Below, in pieces: positions 43,581-52,984 of a DNA stretch of 53,869 bases. The notes under the pieces were generated by a model. It ran no database searches, had not been told where the DNA came from, and worked only from the letters and a program-made list of their open reading frames with translations. Within the stretch, counting starts at the first letter, position 1, and each line of letters opens with the position of its first letter. This DNA is from Verrucomicrobiota bacterium (GTDB taxonomy: Bacteria > Verrucomicrobiota > Verrucomicrobiia > JABWAM01), in NCBI GenBank assembly GCA_016198745.1, contig JACQHZ010000387.1, forward strand, positions 1 through 53,869. The letters are read 5' to 3'. The translations under genes and the position numbers were made by a program.

Positions 43581-45548
43581 TTATTTGGCGGGTTTGTCGG
43601 CGGCCCAGGCGAGCACGCGCCCCAGCAATTCAGGCCACGATTCCCATTCCCAGAAAGGCGTGCCCTCTCTAGCGGGCAATCCCAGGACGGTTCCGGTAAA
43701 GGCGCCAATCCGCCCTTTGCCGTACTGGCCCGTGATAAGGAATGACTGGGCGCCGGCGGAAATGTGGACTTGCGCGTTTTTACTTGGTTTTACAAAATGC
43801 TGCCAATAGCACATCGGCTTTTGCTCCCATTTCAAATTTTCGATAAAAGGAGAATCCTTTCCCATCGGCTGCAACGGAGCGCCCTGCGGCCCCGCCAATC
43901 CTGATGACGACGACGGTTTTTTTCCGGCGGTTTCGGCCGTCCCCAAGGGCTGCAGATCGAAACGCTCGCCTTTCACCGGCAAAACGGAACCGAGCCTGGT
44001 TTCATAAACACTGCTCAAGCCGTAACTGTGATATCCGCCGAGGACGACCAGTCCTCCGCCATTTTCAAGATAGGGGAGAAGCAGCTCCAGGCCTTCCTCC
44101 TGCAACGCCTCCACGTCGGCATTGGCCAAAACGATGGCGTCAAACCGCATGATTTCCTTCCGGCTGGACGGAAAATAATCCACATAAAAACCGTAGTTGG
44201 CATCCTTTCTGACATAGGCGTTTTTGACCTCCTGCATCAGCCGGGGATACTTCATCCGGACGGCGTCAATTTTATAGAGCAGGTTGTTCAATCCCTTGAC
44301 CACCAGGATCGTTCCTGTTTTGCGGGCCGGTCGTCCCAGGCGTTCCGCTTCGAAATAAAACTGGTCGTAAGCGGCCCGCAACGCGCGTTCCGCCGCCAGC
44401 GGAGCGAAGGTCCTTTCCTGGTCCCATTTTGTTTTCGCATCGAGAAACCGTTGCAAGCGCAATTGCAGCTCGCTGGAGGTCTTGCCCTTTTGCTCCCCGG
44501 CCGGTTTGAGAACCGAATCGGCCAGGCGTTGCAAGGAGTTGCTGGTGGCTTCCGTCATCTCGCGCGGGGTGGAGGTCAATCGCGCCATCCGTTCCATGAC
44601 GGCGGGAACCTTTTCCTTGAGGGTTTGATAGCCCGCCTTGTTTTCAAGCTTGCGAAACTCGCATAGGGCCAGACGGACGAGATTGGCTTCCGCCGGATAG
44701 GTGGCATGGGTTCTGACGTAAACCGGGTCAATTTCGTAACGAAGTCCCATTTGGGCCACCGGATGGAAAACCACTCCGGCCGGTCCCGTCACGCCGTTGC
44801 GCAAGGGCGCGGCGCGTTTGCTTGCGTCCGCCAGGTCCCACACCTGGTCCAAAAGCAGCGCCCAATTTTCTTTTTCGGGGTTGCCCTTCGCAGGATTGGC
44901 CTTCGCCTCGGCTTCATCCTTCTTTTCGACAAACGTCTGGGCGCTGGTCTGCGCGGCGCGCCGCGTGCCCAGGTCTTTTGCGGTCTGGCCGGTGAGCATG
45001 TTGGCCACCGCCGGAACGCAGATGACCTCCAGGTGTTTGGCCTCCGTGTTTTTTCCATCGCAGGCCCACTCGACATACAACATCTCGTCTTCGGGATACA
45101 ACAGGAAGCGGCAGCGCAGATCGCCTTCCGGACGCTGATACAAAAATTCGAGGCACCCCTGTTGTCCTTGTTCGACGATTGAAATCCGACATGGGAATTG
45201 GCCGACATCGGCATCGTCCACTTTCATCGTCATAAATCCGTTGCACCACCAGGACTGCTGGGGATTCGCGATGCCCACGAACGTATTGATCAGCTTCCCC
45301 TCTTCGTTCACTTCCGAGCCGATATTGAGATCATATTGCGTGAGGTGATTGGCCAGAATGATCGTTTGCCAGACGCGATTTTTTCCGGCGTTAAAGAGTT
45401 TCTGCCTCGATTTGAGCTGAACGCTGACGGTGTTGTTGGCGACATCCTCGGCGCGCGCCGACGTGAAAATAAGTGTCACCGCAAAAACCAGACAACGACT
45501 CAAGTGTAGAATCTGCAGACTCTGCGCGCTTTGCGTTTGACAATTCAT
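43581..45548 (-). CDS. Secreted protein with ThuA/GATase-like C-terminal domain
   Basis: A 655-residue protein with a signal peptide (LVFAVTLIFTSARA). The first 270 residues are beta-rich; about 270-380 is helical and charged; from about 400 a GATase-like fold appears: LGRPARKTGTILVVKGLNN, MRFDAIVLANADVEALQEE, LLPYLENGGGLVVLGGYHSY and FLITGQYGKGRIGAFTGTVL. The last two match segments of the protein at 39380 (GGGLLLLGGY, TGQYGQGRVAA). It follows the pseudopilin gene and precedes the TIM-barrel gene in one minus-strand cluster. Function unknown. Confidence 0.65.
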   Translation of the reverse strand: MNCQTQSAQSLQILHLSRCLVFAVTLIFTSARAEDVANNTVSVQLKSRQKLFNAGKNRVWQTIILANHLTQYDLNIGSEVNEEGKLINTFVGIANPQQSWWCNGFMTMKVDDADVGQFPCRISIVEQGQQGCLEFLYQRPEGDLRCRFLLYPEDEMLYVEWACDGKNTEAKHLEVICVPAVANMLTGQTAKDLGTRRAAQTSAQTFVEKKDEAEAKANPAKGNPEKENWALLLDQVWDLADASKRAAPLRNGVTGPAGVVFHPVAQMGLRYEIDPVYVRTHATYPAEANLVRLALCEFRKLENKAGYQTLKEKVPAVMERMARLTSTPREMTEATSNSLQRLADSVLKPAGEQKGKTSSELQLRLQRFLDAKTKWDQERTFAPLAAERALRAAYDQFYFEAERLGRPARKTGTILVVKGLNNLLYKIDAVRMKYPRLMQEVKNAYVRKDANYGFYVDYFPSSRKEIMRFDAIVLANADVEALQEEGLELLLPYLENGGGLVVLGGYHSYGLSSVYETRLGSVLPVKGERFDLQPLGTAETAGKKPSSSSGLAGPQGAPLQPMGKDSPFIENLKWEQKPMCYWQHFVKPSKNAQVHISAGAQSFLITGQYGKGRIGAFTGTVLGLPAREGTPFWEWESWPELLGRVLAWAADKPAK

Positions 45549-45569
45549 TGACGGAAGAACTGAACAACC

Positions 45570-46544
45570 TCAATTCGACGGTTCGGCGAGCCAGAAGTGG
45601 GACTCGACCGGATCGCTCGGATTTCCCCAACCGCTTCTTGAATTTGGCATTCGCCCTTTTCGGGTTCCCGCGTGACCGTCTGCGTAGAGGATGTTGCATC
45701 TCTTATTATGCCTGGCAATGTAGGTATAATCCGGGTTGTTCGCACCGTTTGCGCCCCAGTCAACGAGTCGGTAATACTGGCCGTCGACGATCCACATCAG
45801 TTCGGAGGGGTACGTGTACTTTGAAACGCGGTTGGGCATGGCGTTTCCGTATGCATTTACTTCTCCAGTCGTACAATTGACCGTATAGTTCACGTTTTGC
45901 ACCCCTGACCCGCCATTGATGTCGTGATATCCGTCGTTGAAGGTTTGGGGCCATAATTCGCTGTCCCGCCTGGCTGGGCAGCGAAAAACGCTTCCCATCA
46001 CTCCATTTGGCGCAAAGACCTCCTGAAAACGAGTGTTAGCACCCGCGCCAGAACTGAGCGGTTGCGTTGTAAGGTAGGGCCCGATTAAAACATACCAGTA
46101 ATAATCCGCCGAGACGCCTGCGCCTGCGGGAGGAGATGAGGCCCAATACCATCCACTAATGGGTGTAGAGTCATTATTGTCATTCACGTAGCAATTGATC
46201 GCGAGGCCGATTTGCTTAAGATTTGAAAGGCAACCGGCGCTCTTGGCGCTTTCCCTGGCATTTTTCAGCGCCGGCATCAGCAGCGAGGCAAGGATCGAGA
46301 TGATGGCGATGACGACCAAAAGTTCAATGAGCGTAAATGCTGAATGCCCCCGCCTGCCAGGCGGCGGGCAGGGATTGCCGACTCCGAAAGTCTTCGCGAG
46401 CCACGATCTTTTCAGGGTTGCCGATTGCCGACTTGTCCGCCGTAGCCTTGGCGTAGGTGGATTGCTCAACACAGCCGTGCGGAGTGCCACTACAGGCAGC
46501 TCGATTAAGGCAAACGCGCCGGCCGCGTCAGACCTGGGCTTCAT
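45570..46544 (-). CDS. Pseudopilin-like protein with two prepilin motifs
   Basis: A protein of up to 324 residues. From the ATG at 46544 it reads [20 protein letters not shown], a degenerate prepilin start, then about 45 residues encoded by repeat-rich DNA, then [20 protein letters not shown], a complete prepilin motif. [20 protein letters not shown] and [17 protein letters not shown] (H-X9-DG) follow. Which start is used is unclear; the second motif is the only one with a complete hydrophobic helix. Codons of the two motifs differ, so this is not a recent tandem duplication. It leads the minus-strand cluster to 33631. Confidence 0.8.
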   Translation of the reverse strand: MKPRSDAAGAFALIELPVVALRTAVLSNPPTPRLRRTSRQSATLKRSWLAKTFGVGNPCPPPGRRGHSAFTLIELLVVIAIISILASLLMPALKNARESAKSAGCLSNLKQIGLAINCYVNDNNDSTPISGWYWASSPPAGAGVSADYYWYVLIGPYLTTQPLSSGAGANTRFQEVFAPNGVMGSVFRCPARRDSELWPQTFNDGYHDINGGSGVQNVNYTVNCTTGEVNAYGNAMPNRVSKYTYPSELMWIVDGQYYRLVDWGANGANNPDYTYIARHNKRCNILYADGHAGTRKGRMPNSRSGWGNPSDPVESHFWLAEPSN

Positions 46545-46765
46545 GGCGACCGGAGATGTCATGTCATGCCTTTTGGGCGTTTTTCGAAGACTTGTCAAGC
46601 CTTTGATGGAATATGCGGACGCATCGGTACTCGGTACGGTTGGCCAATTGTCAGTAAGCAGGCCAGTCCAGGTAAATTTTAGTTGTTGCAAGACTCCACG
46701 CCAAAAAAGGCGCTTGACCATTCGGGGAAGCATGCTAATATATATAAGCAAGATAAGAACAGGCT

Positions 46766-46840
46766 GGTTTCGATGGACCAGATTGCCCGCCTGGCGAACA
46801 TGGCCCATCTCGCCGTTTCTTGCGTAAACCCATTAAAAAC
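46766..46840 (+). pseudogene. Remnant of a LacI-family regulator N-terminus
   Basis: The plus strand reads [20 protein letters not shown], parallel to [20 protein letters not shown] at the start of the LacI gene at 48249; the DNA GATTGCCCGCCTGGCG is identical in both. The rest of the gene is missing. It lies between the divergent pseudopilin and fucosidase genes and suggests that a LacI-type gene was duplicated here and then lost. Confidence 0.75.
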
Positions 46841-46860
46841 CATCAGCCAACTTCGTTTCC

Positions 46861-48246
46861 ATGAGAAAATCGGAATTTGCCGCCAAAAAAAATCGTCCGC
46901 CAGAGGGAACGCGTCTGAAAAACGCCCCGCTGCACGCAGCTTTAGCGCAACCCGATTCCACTCCAGGCGACACCGCCTGGTTCACGCACGAACGTTTTGG
47001 CCTCTTTATTCATTGGGGCCTTTATTCGCTCGGGCGCCACGAGCGGGCGGAAAATTGCGAGCGGAACCCCGAAGGGAAATACTGCGTTTATTTTGAAATG
47101 TTCAATCCCGACCTCTACGATCCGCGCCAATGGGCGCGCGCCGCGCGCGAGGCCGGTATGCGGTATTTCGTCATCACCACCAAGCACCACGAAGGGTTCT
47201 GTCTGTGGGACAGCCAATATACCGACTACAAGGCGCCCAACACGCCTTATGGCCGCGATCTTTTGAAACCGATGGTCGAGGCCTTCCGCGCCGAGGGGTT
47301 GCGCGTTGGTTTTTACTATTCGCTCCTTGACTGGCATCATCCGGATTTCCCGATCGACCCCGCGCATCCCTGCTGTGAAGACCAGGCGGCGCTGGCCCGC
47401 AATTCCAGGCGGAAGATGAAACGCTACGCCGAATACATGCGCAATCAGGTGCGCGAACTGCTGACGAACTTCGGCCCCATCGACATTCTCTGGCTGGATT
47501 TCAGTTATCCCACGGTGAAGGCCAAACCGCCGCTGAGGCCGGGCAAAGGCCGCAAAGACTGGGAATCGGAAAAACTTTACGCGCTCATTCGGGAACTCCA
47601 GCCCCGCATCATTTTGAACGACCGCTTGGACCTCGACCACGGATGGGACATCAAGACGCCCGAACAATTTCAACCGCGCAAATGGATTCACGTGAACGGC
47701 AAACCCGTGGTGTGGGAGGCATGCCAGACGTTCAGCGGCTCGTGGGGATATCATCGCGATGAAGCCACCTGGAAAAACGAGCATCAGCTCGTCACCATGC
47801 TGATTGACACGGTGAGCAAGGGCGGGAATCTCCTGATGAACGTGGGGCCGACCGCCCGCGGCGAGTTCGATCCCCGCGCCCTGCGCGCGCTCGCGCAATA
47901 CGGCGAATGGATGCAACGGCATGAGCGCTCGATCCGCGGCTGCACCCAGGCCCCCAAAGAATTGATCGCGCCGCAGGATTGCCGACTCACTTATAACCCG
48001 AAACTGAACCGCGCCTACCTGCACATTTTAAGCTGGCCGTTCAAGCGCGTCCACCTGCCGGGTTGGACGGGCAAAATCAAGTATGCCCAGCTTTTGAACG
48101 ATGCCTCGGAAATTCGTTTCAACGAAACGGCGCCCAACGCTCAAGAACTCATGCTGGGCTTCAGCGAACCGGGTTCCGTCGTTCTCGAACTGCCCGTTCT
48201 CAAACCGCCCGTCACGGTGCCGGTGGTTGAGTTGTTTTTAAAGTAA
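46861..48246 (+). CDS. Alpha-L-fucosidase (GH29)
   Basis: A 461-residue cytoplasmic enzyme of family GH29, which releases terminal alpha-L-fucose with retention. FGLFIHWGLYSLG (46-58) and ITTKHHEGFCLWDS (105-118) are the family's substrate-binding blocks; the nucleophile is Asp213 in DILWLDFSYP; WEACQTFSGSWGY and GGNLLMNVGPTARGEF follow in the usual places. A short C-terminal beta-domain (LPGWTGKIKYAQLLNDASEI) ends it. The start at 46861 gives a 35-residue leader with no signal peptide. The LacI gene follows two bases after its stop. Confidence 0.95.
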   Translation: MRKSEFAAKKNRPPEGTRLKNAPLHAALAQPDSTPGDTAWFTHERFGLFIHWGLYSLGRHERAENCERNPEGKYCVYFEMFNPDLYDPRQWARAAREAGMRYFVITTKHHEGFCLWDSQYTDYKAPNTPYGRDLLKPMVEAFRAEGLRVGFYYSLLDWHHPDFPIDPAHPCCEDQAALARNSRRKMKRYAEYMRNQVRELLTNFGPIDILWLDFSYPTVKAKPPLRPGKGRKDWESEKLYALIRELQPRIILNDRLDLDHGWDIKTPEQFQPRKWIHVNGKPVVWEACQTFSGSWGYHRDEATWKNEHQLVTMLIDTVSKGGNLLMNVGPTARGEFDPRALRALAQYGEWMQRHERSIRGCTQAPKELIAPQDCRLTYNPKLNRAYLHILSWPFKRVHLPGWTGKIKYAQLLNDASEIRFNETAPNAQELMLGFSEPGSVVLELPVLKPPVTVPVVELFLK

Positions 48247-48248
48247 CC

Positions 48249-49304
48249 ATGCCGATTTCGATGACCCAGATTGCCCGCCTGGCGGGCGTTTCGCAGCCCA
48301 CCGTTTCCCACGTGGTCAATGGGCGGTGGCGCGAGAACCGCATTTCCCCGGCCACCTGCCGCCGGGTGGCGCGGTTGCTGCGGCGGCATCACTATCGTCC
48401 GAATCATCTGGTGCAATGCCTGCGCACGGGCCGGACCAGCACGGTGGCACTCATGGTGCCCGGCCTCGATGTCTTCTTCGCGGAAGTCATCCGGGGCGCG
48501 GAAGCCGCGGCGAAAGCAGCCGGCTATCATGTCCTGCTCAGCCACGTCCGGGCCGCGGAGGACGAACCCTCCGAACTCGAGATCCTGCTGCAGCGCCGGG
48601 TGGACGGTTTCCTGATCACGCCGCGCTGGAACGTGAAGGCCAGCCGCCTAAAATACCGCCAGCTCCTGCAGGAGAAAATCCCGCTGGTTTGCGTGAATGA
48701 CTATTCCGAGGAAATGCCGTGTTCGGCCGTTGTCGCGGACGACCTGGACGGCGCTTACCAGGCCACGCGCCATCTGATCCGTTTGGGCCACCGCCGCATC
48801 GCCCACTTGGCCGGCAACCCCGGCCCGAACGTGGGCCGCCGGCGCCGGGACGGCTACTGCCAAGCGCTGGCGGAACAGGGGTTTCGCATCCGGCGCGATT
48901 ACATCCAGGGCTTCCAGTTTGGAGCGGCAAGCGCTTACGAAGGGATGCGGCGACTCCTGGCCTTGAAGGAGCCGCCCACCGCCGTTTTCGGCGCGACGGA
49001 CTACCATGCGTTGGGCGCGATCAAGGCCGCGTTCGAGGCGAACCTGCGGGTCCCGCAGGATCTGGCGGTGGTCGGTTTCAGCGACCACCTGCAGGACGTT
49101 TGGTTCGACAAGTTCGGGCTGACCACCGTCCACACCGATCCCCACCTCATGGGAAAGGAAGCCATGGCCGTTCTGCTGGAGGAAATCCGCAACCCGACCC
49201 AGCGCAAACGGGTGCGCAAGCTGCCGGTCCGGCTGATTGTCCGCGACTCGTGCGGAGCCCGGGGAGGGGCGCGGGGCCGGTTGCCTCATAGCCTGAAACG
49301 TTGA
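48249..49304 (+). CDS. LacI-family transcriptional regulator
   Basis: A 351-residue LacI-type repressor. The DNA-binding part is [20 protein letters not shown] (5-24) with the hinge [20 protein letters not shown]. The sugar-binding part contains ISxxx-style [60 protein letters not shown] and [15 protein letters not shown]. It starts 2 bases after the fucosidase stop, in one transcript, and probably represses the fucose-related genes on both sides. An incomplete relative lies at 46766. Confidence 0.95.
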   Translation: MPISMTQIARLAGVSQPTVSHVVNGRWRENRISPATCRRVARLLRRHHYRPNHLVQCLRTGRTSTVALMVPGLDVFFAEVIRGAEAAAKAAGYHVLLSHVRAAEDEPSELEILLQRRVDGFLITPRWNVKASRLKYRQLLQEKIPLVCVNDYSEEMPCSAVVADDLDGAYQATRHLIRLGHRRIAHLAGNPGPNVGRRRRDGYCQALAEQGFRIRRDYIQGFQFGAASAYEGMRRLLALKEPPTAVFGATDYHALGAIKAAFEANLRVPQDLAVVGFSDHLQDVWFDKFGLTTVHTDPHLMGKEAMAVLLEEIRNPTQRKRVRKLPVRLIVRDSCGARGGARGRLPHSLKR

Positions 49305-49332
49305 CGAATATGATAGGCGCTTAACAATTCGT

Positions 49333-50295
49333 ATGAACCAACATGTTGTCGCTAAAGTAGGACAGGCATCTTGCCTGTCATTTTCGGGCAGGGCGACAGG
49401 CAAGATGCCTGTCCTACTTTGGACTGCGCGAAGCGCCTCTTTTTTCCTGCGCGGTCTGGAAAAAAGCGTAGATTCTCCACAAGCGAGTAGGAAGAATGTT
49501 CGGCCTTCGGCGCTTTCCGTTCGCCACTCGGCACTCGCCACTCGGCACTCAGCACTCGCCTTCACCCTCGTCGAGCTGCTGGTGGTCATTGCGATCATCA
49601 GCCTGTTGGCGGCGCTGCTCACGCCGACCCTGAGAAGGGCCCGGGATCAGGCCTCCGGGATCGCCTGCATGAATAATCTCAAACAAATCGGGCTGGCTTG
49701 GGTGATGTATGCTGAGGACAACGAGGGTATTTCCGTTCCGAGCTGGTTGGCCGGGGGACCGGAAGGTTTTTCGGCGTGGTCCTTCCGGCTTTCTCCTTAT
49801 CTGCGCGCGAAGTGCATGTGGATGAGCGGTGTCAGTTGGGAGAACGTATCCAAGGTATGGTTCTGTCCGACGATATTCAGACGCTTTCCCAATACCATCT
49901 ACGCCTCCTCCGGCAGTCCTTCAAGCTACTGCTATAATCTCCAAGTGAGAACATATCCAATCGGCCGTATCCCAAGACCCGCCGGGATATGTGTTTTTGG
50001 CGAGGGGCAGATTCAAGGCATCCCCCCGAACACAGACAATGCCAGACGCGATTTTGGCTATTGGTACTGGTGGGATAGTTGGGTTTCCGTCCCACACAAC
50101 AAGCGAACCAATATCTGTTTTGTTGACGGCCATGTGGAAGCCCTCATTCCGCCCTTCAGTTACTATGAGGGTGCTTCAGTTCCGTTGTACGATGGCAGCC
50201 CGAATTTTAACGACCCCCGGGTCCCGGTCGGACAAATCCATCCAACCACTTGGCCCGAGGCCAACTCGGGAATGTTGGGCCCCGTCCCTCCGTAA
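49333..50295 (+). CDS. Pseudopilin-like protein with repeat-encoded leader and H-X9-DG motif
   Basis: A protein of up to 320 residues. The prepilin motif [20 protein letters not shown] begins only at about residue 75. The leader before it is written by two DNA repeats: an inverted repeat (49354-49420, giving [11 protein letters not shown] and TGKMPVLLW) and a tandem repeat (49521-49560, giving [13 protein letters not shown]). [19 protein letters not shown] follows the helix; [18 protein letters not shown] matches H-X9-DG. The true start may be nearer the motif, at a non-ATG codon. It precedes the GH95-like gene. Confidence 0.85.
   Translation: MNQHVVAKVGQASCLSFSGRATGKMPVLLWTARSASFFLRGLEKSVDSPQASRKNVRPSALSVRHSALATRHSALAFTLVELLVVIAIISLLAALLTPTLRRARDQASGIACMNNLKQIGLAWVMYAEDNEGISVPSWLAGGPEGFSAWSFRLSPYLRAKCMWMSGVSWENVSKVWFCPTIFRRFPNTIYASSGSPSSYCYNLQVRTYPIGRIPRPAGICVFGEGQIQGIPPNTDNARRDFGYWYWWDSWVSVPHNKRTNICFVDGHVEALIPPFSYYEGASVPLYDGSPNFNDPRVPVGQIHPTTWPEANSGMLGPVPP
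49354..49420. repeat. Nested inverted repeat AGTAGGACAGGCA...TGCCTGTCCTACT
   Basis: Two inverted copies of GTAGGACAGGCATCTTGCCT are separated by about 15 bases; each also contains its own hairpin (GACAGGCA/TGCCTGTC). A single copy lies at 39301-39328. This word is a frequent dispersed repeat in Verrucomicrobia (recalled). It lies inside the open frame of the pseudopilin. Confidence 0.8.
49521..49560. repeat. Tandem repeat of CACTCGGCACTCGC
   Basis: About three degenerate 13- to 14-base units in a row (CACTCGGCACTCGC, CACTCGGCACTCAG, CACTCGCC). They encode the Arg-His-Ser-Ala-Leu-Ala repeats just before the prepilin motif. Confidence 0.75.
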
Positions 50296-50330
50296 TCCCG
50301 GACGACCATCCGCAGAAAAGGACCGCCATC

Positions 50331-52703
50331 ATGCCATCCAGCCTCATCTGCTACTTTTTCCTCCTCGCCATGCTGTCCCTGCTGCCGTTGCTTGGCATCG
50401 CGGGAAACGGCCTTCTGGAACCAGACACGCCTAAAATCGTCGCGCACAACGACGTGATCTATGAATCCCCCGCGCGCCTGGGATGGGAAGGACTGCCGTT
50501 GGGCAACGGAACGTTCGGAGCGCAAGTGTGGCAGCCCGACGGTCTGACGTTCCAGTTCAACACGCCGCTATCCGGCGTCTATGGCGGCGCCATTGCCCGG
50601 CTTCGGTTCGCCACGGCCCCGGGGATGCTCGACGGGGTGCGGTCCTACCGCCAGCGATTGTCGCTCCACGACGCAACCTTGCATACGGACATCACGGCCC
50701 CGACGGGGAAGATCAGCGCGGTTTGTTTCATTCCCGCCGACACCGACGCGCTGGTCATCCAATATGCCGACACGCGGCCGGAGGCGGGCGAAGGACTGGT
50801 GGAATTGGAGGCCTGGCGATCATCGTCGTGGCGCGCGACCGAGGCGCAGGCGCTTCTGCTCGTAGACACACTGAAGGTCCAGGGCGAGCCGGACTATCGC
50901 TTTGCCGTTGCCGTGGGCGTGGATGGCGCCACCACGGTTGCAGGAGTCGGCTGTCTTCGTATGCCTTCCAAAAGCTTCACCGTGTGGCTGGCTTTTGCGG
51001 GGACGCGGGATGGCAAGGCCGATCCTGCGGCTCAAGCGAAAGAAAAACTGGCCGCTCTGCGCAAACGCGGATGGGATGCGGTCAAAGCGGCGCATGACCA
51101 GTGGTGGGCGGATTTCTGGAAAAAGTCGTTCATCAAGCTCGCCTCCGACGATGGCGTGGCCGATTATGCGGCGAATCTCTGGTACCTGCACCTTTACGTC
51201 ATGGGATCTGGTTCGCGCGGGGAAGTGCCGCCGAAGTTCAACGGCGGGTTGTGGACCGCGAGCTATGATGTCCGCACGTGGGGAGAGTGCTACTGGCACT
51301 GGAACCAGCAGGAAGCCTCCTGGCCGCTGTTTGCCGCCAATCATATCGAGCTGCAACGGCCGTACTACGACATGTATGGGAACATGTTGCCGGCCGTGAA
51401 GAAGTGGACCAAAACATTCTGGGAAACCGACGGCGCCCAATTTCAGGAAACCATCCCGTTTAACGGCGTTCTCGAGCCGTCGGGGTTGTACACCCAGGCC
51501 CGCGGCATTCACCCCCGGCTGCCGGTTCCGCTGCATGTCCGAAACACCAATCTGATCCTGTCCTCATCGGCCGAGATCGCCATGCTGTTCTGGTGGCAAT
51601 ATCTCTATACGGGCGACGAGACGTTTCTGCGTCAACGGACCTATCCGCTGATGAAGGAGGTGGCGGCCTTTTACGTTGGTTATCTGGAGAAGGATGCGCA
51701 GGGGCGTTACAATGTGTATCCGTCGAACGCCCAGGAGCAATTCTGGAGCGTGAAGAACCCCACTCCGGATCTGGCCGCCATCCGCTATCTCTTTCCGGTG
51801 ATGATCGAGGCGAGCCAGCGGCTGAATCTGGACGCCGATTTGCGGCCCATTTGGCAGGACCGGCTCAATCATCTGGCGCCCTATTCCAGGGACTCCGCGA
51901 CCGGGGCCATCCGGGCCTACGAGACGGACGACTCCAAGGTCAACTCCAATCAGGGAGGGCAGAATCCTGAACAGTTCGCGGTGGTGTCTTTTCCAATGAT
52001 GACCCTCGGCTCGCCGGACCGCGACCTGGCCGTGAAGACGTTCCATGCCCGCAAACATGTGAATACCTACGGCTGGAACACCGACAGCCTGATCGCCGCA
52101 CGGCTGGGGCTTGCGGAGTTGGCGCCCAAGGGCGCTCCGCCGCAACAGAATGGCCTGCAATGGTTGCTGCAGGCGCACGCCCAAACGTACCAGATTCATC
52201 CTTCCGGTCTGCAATGTTACGGCGGCGGCGTGGCGGAGGCGTATCTGGAATGCAGCGGCGTGTTCGCCACGGCCGTCGGCGAGATGCTGCTGCAGAGTTG
52301 GGGTGGAGTGATTCGCCTTGGTCCGGCTTTGCCGAAAGCCTGGAGCGGCGATTTCAAGCTGTTGGCCATGGGCGGGTTTGAAGTGAGCGGCCATGCGGAA
52401 CGGGGCAAGGTCGCGCTCGCCGCCATTCTCAGTCAAAGGGGCGAGGCCGTGTCGCTGGCCAATCCGTTTGAAGGCGAAGCCGTGATTGCGCAAGGGCGCC
52501 AGGAGATCCTTCGTTCCGCCGCGCCCATTCTCAAATTCCCGACCACGGCGGGAGCGATCTATTCGATCGTCCGGGCCGGCGTGCCGCTGCAACCGCTTAC
52601 GGTGACGGCCCAGCCGAACGACGCGCCGAAGTGTCTTGTGCCGTCCAGCGGATGCTGGCTCGGCAGAAAAGAGAGCGCGAACCTGAAAGGAGGCGCCCAG
52701 TGA
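50331..52703 (+). CDS. GH95-like secreted fucosidase/galactosidase-type protein
   Basis: A 790-residue protein. The start at 50331 has AAAGGA at suitable distance and a signal peptide (LICYFFLLAMLSLLPLLGIA). The N-terminal beta-domain shows the GH95 opening ARLGWEGLPLGNGTFGA (usually W..ALPLGNGRLGA). The (alpha/alpha)6 part has NGGLWTASYDVRTWGECYWH, then NQQEASWPLFAANHIEL, where true GH95 enzymes have an NxNxQMNYWP block, so one of the two catalytic-site Asn residues seems replaced. AWNTDSLIAA-like and QIHPSGLQCYGGGVAEAYLE are later blocks, then EMLLQSWGGVIRLGPALP. Fold is well supported; activity may differ from fucosidases. It fits the neighbouring GH29 and LacI genes. Confidence 0.75.
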   Translation: MPSSLICYFFLLAMLSLLPLLGIAGNGLLEPDTPKIVAHNDVIYESPARLGWEGLPLGNGTFGAQVWQPDGLTFQFNTPLSGVYGGAIARLRFATAPGMLDGVRSYRQRLSLHDATLHTDITAPTGKISAVCFIPADTDALVIQYADTRPEAGEGLVELEAWRSSSWRATEAQALLLVDTLKVQGEPDYRFAVAVGVDGATTVAGVGCLRMPSKSFTVWLAFAGTRDGKADPAAQAKEKLAALRKRGWDAVKAAHDQWWADFWKKSFIKLASDDGVADYAANLWYLHLYVMGSGSRGEVPPKFNGGLWTASYDVRTWGECYWHWNQQEASWPLFAANHIELQRPYYDMYGNMLPAVKKWTKTFWETDGAQFQETIPFNGVLEPSGLYTQARGIHPRLPVPLHVRNTNLILSSSAEIAMLFWWQYLYTGDETFLRQRTYPLMKEVAAFYVGYLEKDAQGRYNVYPSNAQEQFWSVKNPTPDLAAIRYLFPVMIEASQRLNLDADLRPIWQDRLNHLAPYSRDSATGAIRAYETDDSKVNSNQGGQNPEQFAVVSFPMMTLGSPDRDLAVKTFHARKHVNTYGWNTDSLIAARLGLAELAPKGAPPQQNGLQWLLQAHAQTYQIHPSGLQCYGGGVAEAYLECSGVFATAVGEMLLQSWGGVIRLGPALPKAWSGDFKLLAMGGFEVSGHAERGKVALAAILSQRGEAVSLANPFEGEAVIAQGRQEILRSAAPILKFPTTAGAIYSIVRAGVPLQPLTVTAQPNDAPKCLVPSSGCWLGRKESANLKGGAQ

Positions 52704-52956
52704 CCGGACACGGAAAGCAGAAGCCTTGGTTTGCTATGGGGTGAGAGTCGAACGAGTCGCCCGTCCCAGCGACAAAGTCATGTTCATGGACGCGAACTAC
52801 ATGGGCTTCGAGCAGTACGACGGCAGCTTTGCGGCGCGCGGCCGTTTCCGCCATAAGAACCGGGTCAACATCGTTTTTGTGGACGGCCATTGCGGGGCGC
52901 ATGCCGTCGGGGAACTCTCGATCCCCGTCAATCTGGGAACCTACGCTGACCCATGA
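52700..52956 (+). pseudogene. C-terminal fragment of a pseudopilin gene
   Basis: From about 52755 the frame reads ARPSDKVMFMDANYMGFE, then RFRHKNRVNIVFVDGHCG, an H-X9-DG end block, and a stop at 52956. The prepilin motif and helix are absent. A GTG overlaps the GH95 stop at 52700 but that frame stops after 14 codons. It is best read as the remains of a second pilin gene in this operon. Confidence 0.8.
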
Positions 52957-52984
52957 CCGGATATTCTCAAAGGATGACAACCCC

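Noticed and set aside
49521-49560. Short tandem repeats as a possible CRISPR array
   Set aside because: The units are directly adjacent without unique spacers, and no cas gene is present.
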